Positions 22,104 through 34,393 of a stretch of 64,000 nt of DNA are shown piece after piece. The translations under genes and the position numbers were made by a program. The stretch spans positions 992,001 to 1,056,000 of the forward strand of contig OX638136.1 of the NCBI GenBank assembly GCA_951804985.1, in the 5' to 3' direction. Positions within the stretch are counted from its first letter, which is position 1; each line of letters opens with the position of its first letter. Below the pieces are notes generated by a model. It made no database searches. It was given only the letters and a program-made list of their open reading frames with translations, and was not told where the DNA came from. Source of the DNA: Dryomyza anilis (Eukaryota > Arthropoda > Insecta > Diptera > Dryomyzidae).

Positions 22104-22646
22104 TGTTACGAAAAGATGTAATTTGCCCCATAGTGCAAGCAATCAACAATAATTAATGAGACGCAAGACAATTCAGCGCACTAAGCATGTGTTAGAAAGA
22201 GACGGAAGATCATTCAGCGCACTGAGGCAGTGTGTGAGAAAGAGATGAAAGATCACCGCATTAAAACACATGAGTGCGAATGAGATGCCAATAGCATGCG
22301 TCATTCACGAAACGAGTAGAAGGTTCTCGAAACAAGTCGAAGCTTGTCGAAACGTGTCGAACTGATGCATGCAGTATATAAGGGAGCCGCATCAGAGGTA
22401 CAGCACTTCAGTTGTGATTTAATAGTGAACTAGTGCGTCTCGTGAGTGAACATTGTAAAGATAAATTGTAGTAACTCAGCAGTTGATATAAGTGATTATT
22501 CTTTAAGTTGTTATTTAAATAAATTTAATTAATACTAGTTGAAATAATACTAGTTAAAACCAATTATAAGTGCGCTTTTAATTTTGTATACAATCCTGCG
22601 ATACGAACACGTAGAACAGTTTTCCGTAGACTGAATTTTCGTAACA
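22104..22646 (+). repeat. GypsyA 3' LTR, unit 3 (543 bp)
   Basis: TGTTACG to CGTAACA as at 1645. It is slightly longer because of an AATACTAGTTGAAATAATACTAG duplication-like stretch near 22528-22555. It has the same TATA box and the same right flank (ATATTGACGCC). Confidence 0.9.
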
Positions 22647-23140
22647 ATATTGACGCCAAATGAATCATTTCATTCATATCTTGGTCTACAGCTCTTTCTC
22701 CACTTGGTGCTTTACCAGTGTATATATTTCCATGTAAGGGATAATTTTTTTAGAGTCGCAAGCCCACCATACTTTAATATCATAACGTGCTGGTTTTGAA
22801 GGTATGTATTGAGTGAACTTTGTTCTGCCGCGATATGGAAATAATTGTTTGTCTACTGTAATATCACTATGTGGCCGATAATTTTACTTTAAATTTTCAT
22901 TCAAAATATCTCTTATTGGGCTTATTGGTAATAGCAACATGAAACGTTTGTGCGACATAGTGGGTCTAAATGTTGGGATGCTCGTAGTTTTCCAAGGAAC
23001 AGACGAATGTTGCATGTTGTTGTGACTTATACCACCAGCAATTATGATTCAAATGAATGTTTTCAATTCAACTTCCGTTAAATCTTCCCATACCTTTTTA
23101 GTTTTTGGATTATTTTGGTTCCATTTATTTACTGCAGGGC
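22647..23140 (-). pseudogene. piggyBac-like transposase fragment, unit 3
   Basis: A longer piece than in unit 1. It begins on the minus strand with VNKWNQNNPKTKKVWEDLT and FI*IIIAGGISHNN, and continues through the VDEQLFPYRGR and IPSKPARYDIKVWW core. In this copy the bases at 22847 read TTGTTTGTC, changing the D-E part of that motif (GACGAA to GACAAA). Stops and a frameshift make it non-functional. The N-terminal side is cut off by the MITE. Confidence 0.8.
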
Positions 23141-23961
23141 CCAGGGCCTTATTTCATAAAATTAGAAAAGTCGACATGTGACAGGCGACAACTGCCTGTC
23201 GATACAATTTAACAATTGTCAAATTTCTGTTTCATAAAAATTTAGACAATTTTGTAAACTTGACGAAAAATTATGACAAATTGTCAATATTTTGTTTCAT
23301 AATAAAAATGTAATGACCAATGATTTTTGCTACAATTGTCGAAGATTTACGACAGAATTATCATGACATATTTTTTGAGAAATGAAAAAATATCTTGAAA
23401 ATTATTGATAGGTAAAAATTTGTATGTCAAATTTTAATTGTATTTTTAAATAAATTATGTAAATTTCTCCAAAAAGTTAAATATGCTAAGTAATAGAGAA
23501 AGGTTGCACGAATTTATAAACAGATGAAATCTGAGAGATCATTAAAGATTTTAATTCTTTTTCGTGACCGCATCCTTGGTGATACTCAACGTATTTCCAA
23601 TATTTAGATCGATCCATTGAAGCCAACTCGTATATATTTACCGCCACTTTCTCTTCATTTTAAAACTTCAATAAATTTACCGAAAAGCATATTCTTAAAC
23701 TCAAGAATTCATTTTAATTCGGCAACTTTTAAATCGCACATTTCAGCAAATGTTGCTTTTTTTTTAATTAAAAATATGTCAATGACAATTTGTAGATAAT
23801 TAACAATGATAAAATTGTCATATTAAATGCGACAATATTGTCATTGTAATCCAGTAACAATTATGTCATATATCAAACTTTAATCGGACAAAAAATTGTC
23901 ATATAAGTGCTACAAATTTGTCGAATTGTCACCTGTCTAGTTTTATGAAATAAGGCCCTGG
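23141..23961. mobile_element. Complete foldback-like MITE (821 bp), unit 3
   Basis: The ends are CCAGGGCCTTATTTCATAAA (plus A) and its exact reverse complement, a 21-bp terminal inverted repeat. The inside has no transposase. It is rich in ATTGTC/GACAAT words, several forming palindromes such as GACAATATTGTC. I could not find a clear target duplication, so the superfamily is open. A copy of the same length is at 29858. Confidence 0.8.
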
Positions 23962-24427
23962 TTAAGCAATTCTCGCCAAAGTCTCCGCCAGAACTAATAG
24001 AAATATGGGTACCCATGTAGGAAATGCCAAGTTTGACATCGGGCGTAAGGCATAGCCAACCTTGGTCGTCTAAGGCATGGTTGATTAGACTTTACCCAAG
24101 TCTCAGCCATGATTGGATTATCAAGTATTGGATAACTGATATTATTCCAGGAGTCACCCAAGACTCATTGAATATTTCTTCGTGAATAGAGATTTAGCCA
24201 AGACCAAGCGGCACAATCATACCCGAATTTCCTGCGTACAAGTCCAGAGCACTACCCGACGCTATCAAGCTCACTTGAATCTTTAACTTTTTAATTTGAA
24301 AATGTCTGTCACATCAGAAAATATTGTCAAATTTCAAAAAAAACATAAATTTTGTTTCTGAAGCAAAAATCTGAGACAATATGAGTTAGATGCGTAGCCT
24401 AACGGGGAGAGCAGTGGACGTACATAT
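23962..24427. other. CCAAG-motif non-coding block, unit 3
   Basis: Same block as 3053-3511, ending at GTACATAT (24420-24427). No gene. Confidence 0.5.
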
Positions 24428-25638
<1,211 letters not shown>

Positions 25639-27558
25639 CGACAGGATTTTAATTTTCATTCTTCGATTTTCATAAAATTTAGTTTACACCTAATAATTTT
25701 ACAATATTTTTTTTAATTCGGTTTATAATTATTATGTTATTGTTAAATTTTCGAACACGAATTTTGGCAAAACAGCTATTTTGATTTGGCTCAAATTAAT
25801 TTTTTTAAATTAATTCTAATAATTCTAAATTTACATTTTAATTCTAAATAAACACTCTAAAAATTGGAGAGGGGGTTTTCGATATAAGAAAGAAATATTT
25901 TTTGTGTACATTATTTTATATCAATGACTAAATTAAAATGCAATTAATATAAAAACTTTTCTTAGATCTTTAAACTTTATACAAAATTACGTTTGATCAT
26001 TTCTAATAGATATCTGTAATCAATTTGAAAAATTTAATTTAAGTTATTAATCCATATTTTTTTTAGATTTTTTTTTAGTAAATTTGTTAGTTTAATTTTC
26101 AAACTTCACTATTTCGATTTACGTCACTTTTCATTCAGCTAAAAAAAAATTCAAAATTACCTTGGTCAATGTTATAATTGTTTTTGTTAAAATTGTAGAG
26201 GTATTTTATGCTTTAATAGAGTTAATTTTTTTTAATTCTTCCTCAAAACTCATATGGGCAAAAACAGAAATTTTTTTAAATCATAGAAACTGGCTTTAAT
26301 TTCTCAATAACTTTCGTAGTTTTTCAATATAATGATTAATTGATTTGGATCAAGTATACCTAAAATTATAAGAATGCAAAATTTTAGGGCCAGAAATCTT
26401 TACCTCTATTTGTTATAGTAATTTAAAGTTCAAAAATTGAAAAAATGCATTGAGATACTCTTTTTTTTGTGTAGCACAATTTGATAAATTGATATATGGT
26501 GGTGCAAAATTGAAACCATTTATTTTAGCTGTTATAAATTTTCACCGTATGACCTATATCTTAATATATATTTATTTGCTATCAAGATAAAAAGAGTACG
26601 ATCACTACAAATGTCGAAAAAAATGAGTGTGAATTAATTCAAATAAACAGTTTTTCGTGTGTCACATTCCCATTATTATTTGAAATAGTCTACTGTATTG
26701 CGTGAACTGAGTTTTTTGTTAATTGCCATCACAAATATTGTATGGACTTTTTGAAAATTGTGCAAAATGTAGATATTTTTTTTTTTGATTATTTTTATGG
26801 TAAATAATGTTTTTAAAGGATTTTAAGCATCTACGTAGAATGGTGTCGATTCAAATAATTGATTGCAATCAAAAATGTCTATCTTAAGTCCTTTTATTGT
26901 GAAATCGCGACATTTTTGTCAAAACTTATTTCATTGAGGCACATCCACAGTACTGTGAGTGAGGCGCATTAAAATTATTTGAAATTTCTAGACTTTACGC
27001 ACTTACTTAAATTTTCATAATCTTAAAAAGCATCACTATATTAAATTTTATCTCCATGATTTGGAATTGCTAAACCAATAGAGATATTAACATTTTCCGT
27101 TTTATGCTTTATTTTAAATTGTCTTTAATGACCAATTATTAAATAAATTTAATCGTATGTGTCATTAAAACGGCGAAGAAGTTTTAGTTAAAAAAAAGTT
27201 TTTTTAGTGGCAAGTATTAGAAATTAATTATATATTTTAACTTGCAATACTAACTTTTCATACGCTTTATAATTATATACAAATTTTTCCGAATTGAAGT
27301 GAAAACGGCGGTATTAAGATTTTTTTTTAAATTTCCAACTTAAAACCGCCATAACTTTTGCGCCCCTCGTAATAATTAATTCACGGAAACGGAATTCACA
27401 TGCTATAATATCAGAGTATATCAGTACAAAACGAAATTAATGTGCCATTAAAAAAAAAAAAAAATGTAGTACCCCAAATTCTAAAAAAATTCGGTTTTTG
27501 CCCAGATATAATTGCAATTAGCAATACAATAAAAATATTAACAAAGTAAAGAAGTAAT
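25639..27558. other. AT-rich non-coding segment, unit 3, with empty ERV site
   Basis: Homologous to 7940-8857 plus 19864-20841. The provirus target is intact (CTAT 26554-26557 within GACCTATATC). No gene seen. Confidence 0.7.
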
Positions 27559-27980
27559 ATTTAATAACTGCCACTTAAGAAAGTATAGCGGCTTCAGCTC
27601 TTGCATCAATTTGATTTTGTAAGGATGTAGGCCAAGATCTTTCCGCAAAATTCGCCACAAGCACGTCACAGAGATGCCCTATGCTTGAGAACGGCGTGTG
27701 AGAGACACATTTGGGTTTTCTTCAATTGAAGCCATAGCGGCAGCAATATTCTCGACATTCTGTGCACTTCTTTGTCTCACTGGCACGGGAACATTTTGTA
27801 CTGTGCCTGTGGATTCAAATTTTTCCACTAGACGCTCAATTGTTGATCTGCTAGGACGATTATGACGACCATAAATTGGACGTAGCGCTCTTAACATTGA
27901 GGCCACTGACTCCGAATTTCGGTAGTAAATTTTAATAATTTCGACTCGTTGTTGGCTCGTATATCTTTCCATCATGAAAT
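27559..27980 (-). pseudogene. DUF4817-type HTH transposase fragment, unit 3
   Basis: Same fragment and same stop (27679) as in the other units. Here the frame upstream is open as well. A 189-codon frame (28248 to 27679) runs from the C-terminal tail of the CACTA-like transposase straight into the HTH sequence. It is a chance fusion frame until expression is shown. Confidence 0.7.
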
Positions 27981-28589
27981 AGCAAACCTTACTGAAGAGA
28001 AATGTCAAAAGAGCGGAAAGAAATATGTCGTCGTTTGCTGTCCCTGTCGCTCTACTTTTGTAGCGTCCCATATATGACGTACACATATATGATGAATAAC
28101 CATATACTGGAATTTCATCTTCAGATTCGCCTATATGTACAACCATTTCTGGTTTTAAAATAATATGGCTGTAATTTAGACAGGATATAGTATGTAAAAA
28201 AATATCTGAATTAATTCCATATTTATCAAGACTGTTTTCCGGTAACACTGTTGTAGTTTCTTTTTTAATTTATTCTACTTCAATTATCGTAATTTATTAA
28301 GAAATTTAGTAATTTAATTTGATATTTTACAAAAACTGTCTTTTAAATATTAATTTTATTATTTGAGCTATTGCTGATATTTTTTAAAATTTTGTGCACT
28401 GATTCAAATCTCATTGGAGAGATATGTTTTAACGGACCTATTTTTTTCATAATATTAGAGTAGTGTAGCATGTTATGAAATTTTGGTTTTAAATAACTTT
28501 TTGTAAGTTTAAGATACAAACTATTGTGATCACGCACCAATTCATGTAAGTGTTCATCAACTCCCTTTTGAATTGATTCGGATTCACAG
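27981..28589 (-). pseudogene. C-terminal fragment of C2H2/CACTA-like transposase, unit 3
   Basis: LHELVRDHNSLYLKLTKSYL, HNMLHYSNIMKKIGPLKH and MRFESVHKILKNISNSSNNK on the minus strand, then the KPEMVVHIGESEDEIPVYG piece. It joins GypsyA integrase at about 28589. Confidence 0.6.
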
Positions 28590-28831
28590 AAGGAAAGCTT
28601 GTTTTGCTCTATAACCCACAAAGGAAGAAAGGCTTATCCTCTAAGCTACAAAAACACTGGGAAGGACCATATAAGATAATTAAAAGAATTAATGATGTAG
28701 TGTATCGGATTCCGAATACTGCGGGCGTTAGACGAAAAATGAAAGTAGTACATTTAGAAAGGTTGTCGCCGTATAGAGAGAGAGAGAGGATTAAAATCTG
28801 TTCGGGACGAACAGATTTAGGTGGAGGGCAG
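28590..28831 (+). pseudogene. GypsyA integrase C-terminal fragment, unit 4
   Basis: Carries HWEGPYKIIKRINDVVYRIP and the same end as in unit 3. It is fused on its left to the transposase fragment through the junction ATTCACAGAAGGAAAGC. Confidence 0.85.
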
Positions 28832-29363
28832 TGTTACGAAAAGATGTAATTTGCCCCATAGTGCAAGCAATCAACAATAATTAATTAGACGCAAGACAAT
28901 TCAGCGCACTAAGCATGTGTTAGAAAGAGACGGAAGATCATTCAGCGCACTGAGGCAGTGTGTGAGAAAGAGATGAAAGATCACCGCATTAAAACACATG
29001 AGTGCGAATGAGATGCCAATAGCATGCGTCATTCACGAAACGAGTAGAAGGTTCTCGAAACAAGTCGAAGCTTGTCGAAACGTGTCGAACTGATGCATGT
29101 AGTATATAAGGGAGCCGCATCAGAGGTACAGCACTTCAGTTGTGATTTAATAGTGAACTAGTGCGTCTCGTGAGTGAACATTGTAAAGATAAATTGTAGT
29201 AACTCAGCAGTTGATATAAGTGATTATTCTTTAAGTTGTTATTTAAATAAATTGAATTAATACTAGTTGAAATAAACCAATTATAAGTGCGCTTTTAATT
29301 TTGTACACAATCCTGCGATACGAATTCATAGAACAGTTTTCCGTAGACTGAATTTTCGTAACA
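28832..29363 (+). repeat. GypsyA 3' LTR, unit 4 (532 bp)
   Basis: TGTTACG to CGTAACA with the same right flank (ATATTGACGCC) as the other two copies. Confidence 0.9.
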
Positions 29364-29857
29364 ATATTGACGCCAAATGCTTCATTTCATTCATACCTTG
29401 GTCTACAGCTCTTTCTCCACTTGGTTCTTTACCAGTGTATATATTTCCATGTAAGGGATAATGTTTTTAGAGTCGCAAGCCCACCATACTTTAATATCAT
29501 AACGTGCTGGTTTTGAAGGTATGTATTGAGTGAACTTTGTTCTGCCGCGATATGGAAATAATTGTTCGTCTACTGTAATATCACTATGTGGCCGATAATT
29601 TTACTTTAAATTTTCATTCAAAATATCTCTTATTGGGCTTATTGGTAATAGCAACATGAAACGTTTGTGCGACATAGTGGGTCTAAATGTTGGGATGCTC
29701 GTAGTTTTCCAAGGAACAGACGAATGTTGCATGTCGTTGTGACTTATACCACCAGCAATTATGATTCAAATGAATGTTTTCAATTCAACTTCCGTTAAAT
29801 CTTCCCATACCTTTTTAGTTTTTGGATTATTTTGGTTCCATTTATTTACTGCAGGGC
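29364..29857 (-). pseudogene. piggyBac-like transposase fragment, unit 4
   Basis: Equivalent to 22647-23140. It keeps DITVDEQLFPYRGR and IPSKPARYDIKVWW on the minus strand, with the same stops. Confidence 0.8.
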
Positions 29858-30678
29858 CCAGGGCCTTATTTCATAAAATTAGAAAAGTCGACATGTGACA
29901 GGCGACAACTGCCTGTCGATACAATTTAACAATTGTCAAATTTCTGTTTCATAAAAATTTAGACAATTTTGTAAACTTGACGAAAAATTATGACAAATTG
30001 TCAATATTTTGTTTCATAATAAAAATGTAATGACCAATGATTTTTGCTACAATTGTCGAAGATTTACGACAGAATTATCATGACATATTTTTTGAGAAAT
30101 GAAAAAATATCTTGAAAATTATTGATAGGTAAAAATTTGTATGTCAAATTTTAATTGTATTTTTAAATAAATTATGTAAATTTCTCCAAAAAGTTAAATA
30201 TGCTAAGTAATAGAGAAAGGTTGCACGAATTTATAAACAGATGAAATCTGAGAGATCATTAAAGATTTTAATTCTTTTTCGTGACCGCATCCTTGGTGAT
30301 ACTCAACGTATTTCCAATATTTAGATCGATCCATTGAAGCCAACTCGTATATATTTACCGCCACTTTCTCTTCATTTTAAAACTTCAATAAATTTACCGA
30401 AAAGCATATTCTTAAACTCAAGAATTCATTTTAATTCGGCAACTTTTAAATCGCACATTTCAGCAAATGTTGCTTTTTTTTTAATTAAAAATATGTCAAT
30501 GACAATTTGTAGATAATTAACAATGATAAAATTGTTATATTAAATGCGACAATTTTGTCATTGTAATCCAGTAACAATTATGTCATATATCAAACTTTTA
30601 TCGGACAAAAAATTGTCATATAAGTGCTACAAATTTGTCGAATTGTCACCTGTCTAGTTTTATGAAATAAGGCCCTGG
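29858..30678. mobile_element. Complete foldback-like MITE (821 bp), unit 4
   Basis: Same ends and length as the unit 3 copy, and nearly identical by eye. It was duplicated with its surroundings, not by independent insertion. Confidence 0.8.
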
Positions 30679-31145
30679 TTAAGCAATTCTCGCCAAAGTC
30701 TCCGCCAGAACTAATAGAAATATGGGTACCCATGTAGGAAATGCCAAGTTTGACATCGGGCGTAAGGCATAGCCAACCTTGGTCGTCTAAGGCATGGTTG
30801 ATTAGACTTTACCCAAGTCTCAGCCATGATTGGATTATCAAGTATTGGATAACTGATATTTTTCCAGGAGTCACCCAAGACTCATTGAATATTTCTTCGT
30901 GAATAGAGATTTAGCCAAGACCAAGCGGCACAATCATACCCGAATTTCCTGCGTACAAGTCCAGAGCACTACCCGACGCTATCAAGCTCACTTGAATCTT
31001 TAACTTTTTAATTTGAAAATGTCTGTCACATCAGAAAATATTGTCAAATTTCAAAAAAAAACATAAATTTTGTTTCTGAAGCAAAAATCTGAGACAATAT
31101 GAGTTAGATGCGTAGCCTAACGGGGAGAGCAGTGGACGTACATAT
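30679..31145. other. CCAAG-motif non-coding block, unit 4
   Basis: As in units 1 and 3, ending with GTACATAT (31138-31145). No gene. Confidence 0.5.
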
Positions 31146-32343
31146 TAGAGATGGGCATGTGAGCGTGATTTAGCGTGATTCACGTGAATCACGCGTGATT
31201 GTGAGTGAGTGTGAGTAGACCAAAAAATACCGTGAGTGAGTGTGCGTGAGTACAATTTTTTCGTGAGTGAGTGTGCGTGAGTAGAATATTTGGGCTAGTC
31301 AATTTTTTTGGGGTCATGACAATAGTTTTTGCTTGGTTTCATACGACCGTTCATGGAACGCATTTTTTTTTTCGATATACCCATTTTTGTAAAAAGTTGA
31401 ATTTTCAATTTCAACTATACATGATAACTCTGTATTGACTTCCTTTTGTTTATTAACTTTAGTTTGTTCCAGAGGTTCGTGTGGGGTCCCGATTTTATTC
31501 GAGTTATAAATGTAGTAACCAAAAATATCGCTTCCAAAATAGTTTTTCCCAAAGTCAATTTATCCCTGGTTAATTCTACCCTGAACTATTCATTTATTGA
31601 TAACTAGCTGGACCCGTGCACGACTCGTGCCAAGATTTTGTGAATGCAAGGATATGTAGTGATTTTATAATATAAAGAACATTTTTATTATTTATATCTT
31701 CCTCGTAGAACGTTTTCCCGTAGAATTCTTCTCGGTAGAATTCTGTCCCGTAGAATTCTTCCAAGCAGAGTTTGACCAATATTTCATTAAATTTGCTATC
31801 CTAATTACTGATATAATGTGATTTAATTTTTCGGATATATGGGAGGTGCCACGCCCAGTCCACCAATCCCACCGATATATAGCCTATACTCTGCCTAGAC
31901 CCAACATTATTCAATTCGGTCCAGCCGTCTATTCGGAACATACAGACAAACAAACTTTTCCATAGACAATTCTCAAAGATTTTACACGAATTCTTTAAAG
32001 GAGAATTATTCTTTAATGACATGGAAGATCTTTCATATTTCCATCTCCGTTAAAAATTGAGATATATTTTATCAAAATCCCTAACATCATAACATCATTA
32101 TTGCGTTTTAAAGATGTAAGTTGTATTGGAGGTGCCACGCTCGGTCGACCAATCTCACCAACAAAAAATAGCAACAAAAAAAAACACGTGATTCAGCGTG
32201 ATTCACGTGAATTACGCCTGAGTGTGATTGAATCTTAATTTTACTCACGTGATTGTGAGTAGAGCAAAAAAGGCCGTGAGTGAGTGTGCGTGATTACAAA
32301 TATTCTTTCATGAGCGTGAGTGAGTGTGAGTCTAAACTCACTC
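31146..32343. mobile_element. hAT-N copy, right terminus missing, unit 4
   Basis: The left end TAGAGATGGGCA is intact. On the right it stops within CTAAACTCACTCA, so only the last ~15 bp with the TGCCCATCTCTA end and the target copy are gone, replaced by AT repeat. Near 31195 a short stretch (TGATTGAATCCTAATTTTGC region) is deleted. Confidence 0.8.
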
Positions 32344-32629
<286 letters not shown>

Positions 32630-33548
32630 CGACAGGATTTTAATTATTATTCTTCGATTTTCATAAAATTTAGTTTACACCTAATAATTTTACAATATTT
32701 TTTTTAATTCGGTTTATAATTATTATGTTATTGTTAAATTTTCGAACACGAATTTTGGCAAAACAGCTATTTTGATTTGGCTCCAATTATTTTTTTTAAA
32801 TTAATTCTAATAATTCTAAATTTACATTTTAATTCTAAATAAACACTCTAAAAATTGGAGAGGGGTTTTTCGATATAAGAAAGAAATATTTTTTTGTGTA
32901 TATTATTTTATATCAATGACAAAATTAAAATGCAATTAATATAAAAACTTTTCTTAGATCTTTAAACTTTATACAAAATTACGTTTGATCATTTCTACTA
33001 GATATCTGTAATCAATTTGAAAAATTTAATTTAAGTTATTAATCCATATTTTTTTAGATTTTTTTTTAGTAAATTTGTTAGTTTAATTTTCAAACTTCAC
33101 TATTTCGATTTACGTCACTTTTTATTCAGCTAAAAAAAAATTAAAAATTACCTTGGTCAATGTTATAATTGTTTTTGTTAAAATTGTAGAGGTATTTTAT
33201 GCTTTAAAAGAGTTAATTTTTTTTAATTCTTCCTCAAAACTCATATGGGCAAAAACAGAATTTTTTTTAAATCATTGAAACTGGCTTTAATTTCTCAATA
33301 ACTTTCGTAGTTTTTCAATATAATGATTAATTTATTTGGATCAAGTATACCTAAAATTATAAGAATGCAAAATTTTAGGTCCAGAAATCTTTACCTCTAT
33401 TTTTTATAGTAATTTAAAGTTCAAAAATTGAAAAAATGCATTGAGATACTCTTTTGTTTGTGTAGCATAATTTGATAAATTGATATATGGTGGTGCAAAA
33501 TGGAAACCATTTATTTTAGCTGTTATAAATTTTCACTGTATGACCTAT
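32630..33548. other. AT-rich non-coding segment left of ERV2
   Basis: Equivalent to 7940-8857, with the unit 2/4-specific bases (GTGTAGCATAATTTG, TTCACTGTATG). Ends with CTAT (33545-33548). No gene. Confidence 0.7.
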
Positions 33549-34145
33549 TGTTGTATGTTAAAAAAGGTCCTTCCTCTAGGACTTTAACTTGATCCTATTT
33601 ATACTTACTGAGTCCTTTTTACCTTCTTTATATTATTTAAAACAACCGAGTCTTTCTTACTTCAAGACACTTTATTTCGCTTTAAAATTTGGTTACACTT
33701 ATACTTAACACTTATTTGTAGACAGTTCAGCTTATCGAAAACAATTGATTCTTAGTCTATACTTAACTTCTACTTAACACCTCGTATTCTTATAATTTCA
33801 CAATAAATTAAGTAATTTCATCATGCTAAAATAACTTAGTCAGCGTATTTATAATTTCACAATAAATTGAGTACTTTCATCATTCTAAAATAACTAAGTC
33901 AGCGTTTATCTGAGTGACCTATTTAACGTGGGCCTGTATACCTGTGCTATGTTAAGCGGTGTGCGCCAATACAATTAAATGCTGTTTGTGTTTAACATAA
34001 TGCTTAACCCTAAAAGTATGCCGTAAAGAAAAATATACTGATTATGTTATATTGTGGATCATAAGCACGCTGTAAGTTCCACGATTATGATACACAACAG
34101 TGGATCATATGTAAGTTGTGAACTCTACGATTATGATACACAACA
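33549..34145 (-). repeat. ERV2 3' LTR (597 bp)
   Basis: TGTTGTATG to ACACAACA, almost identical to 8858-9453 and sharing its five 3'-specific bases. Confidence 0.92.
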
Positions 34146-34158
34146 TACCTCCCCCCTT
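34146..34158 (-). promoter_or_regulatory. ERV2 polypurine tract
   Basis: AAGGGGGGAGGTA on the minus strand against the 3' LTR, as in ERV1. A poly-T/AT-rich non-coding stretch follows to 34393. Confidence 0.85.
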
Positions 34159-34393
34159 ATTGAAAAAAAAAAAATATATTATTATTAAGAAGAATAATAG
34201 TTTTTTTTTTTTTTTTTTGTATTATTTTAATTATTTCTGAAGAGAAAATTATTATTAAAAAGAATAATAGTTTTTTCTTTTTACATTGTTTTATGTGGTA
34301 TAAATTACGTTATGTTCTATTAGTTATGAAGTTATAATCTTTACTTATATAATATTTAATGGATATTAGTAAATTAAGGGTTGTAATTTCCAG

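Noticed and set aside
22647..23140. A functional domesticated piggyBac gene
   Set aside because: The same stops and frameshift are in every unit, and both ends are cut by other elements.
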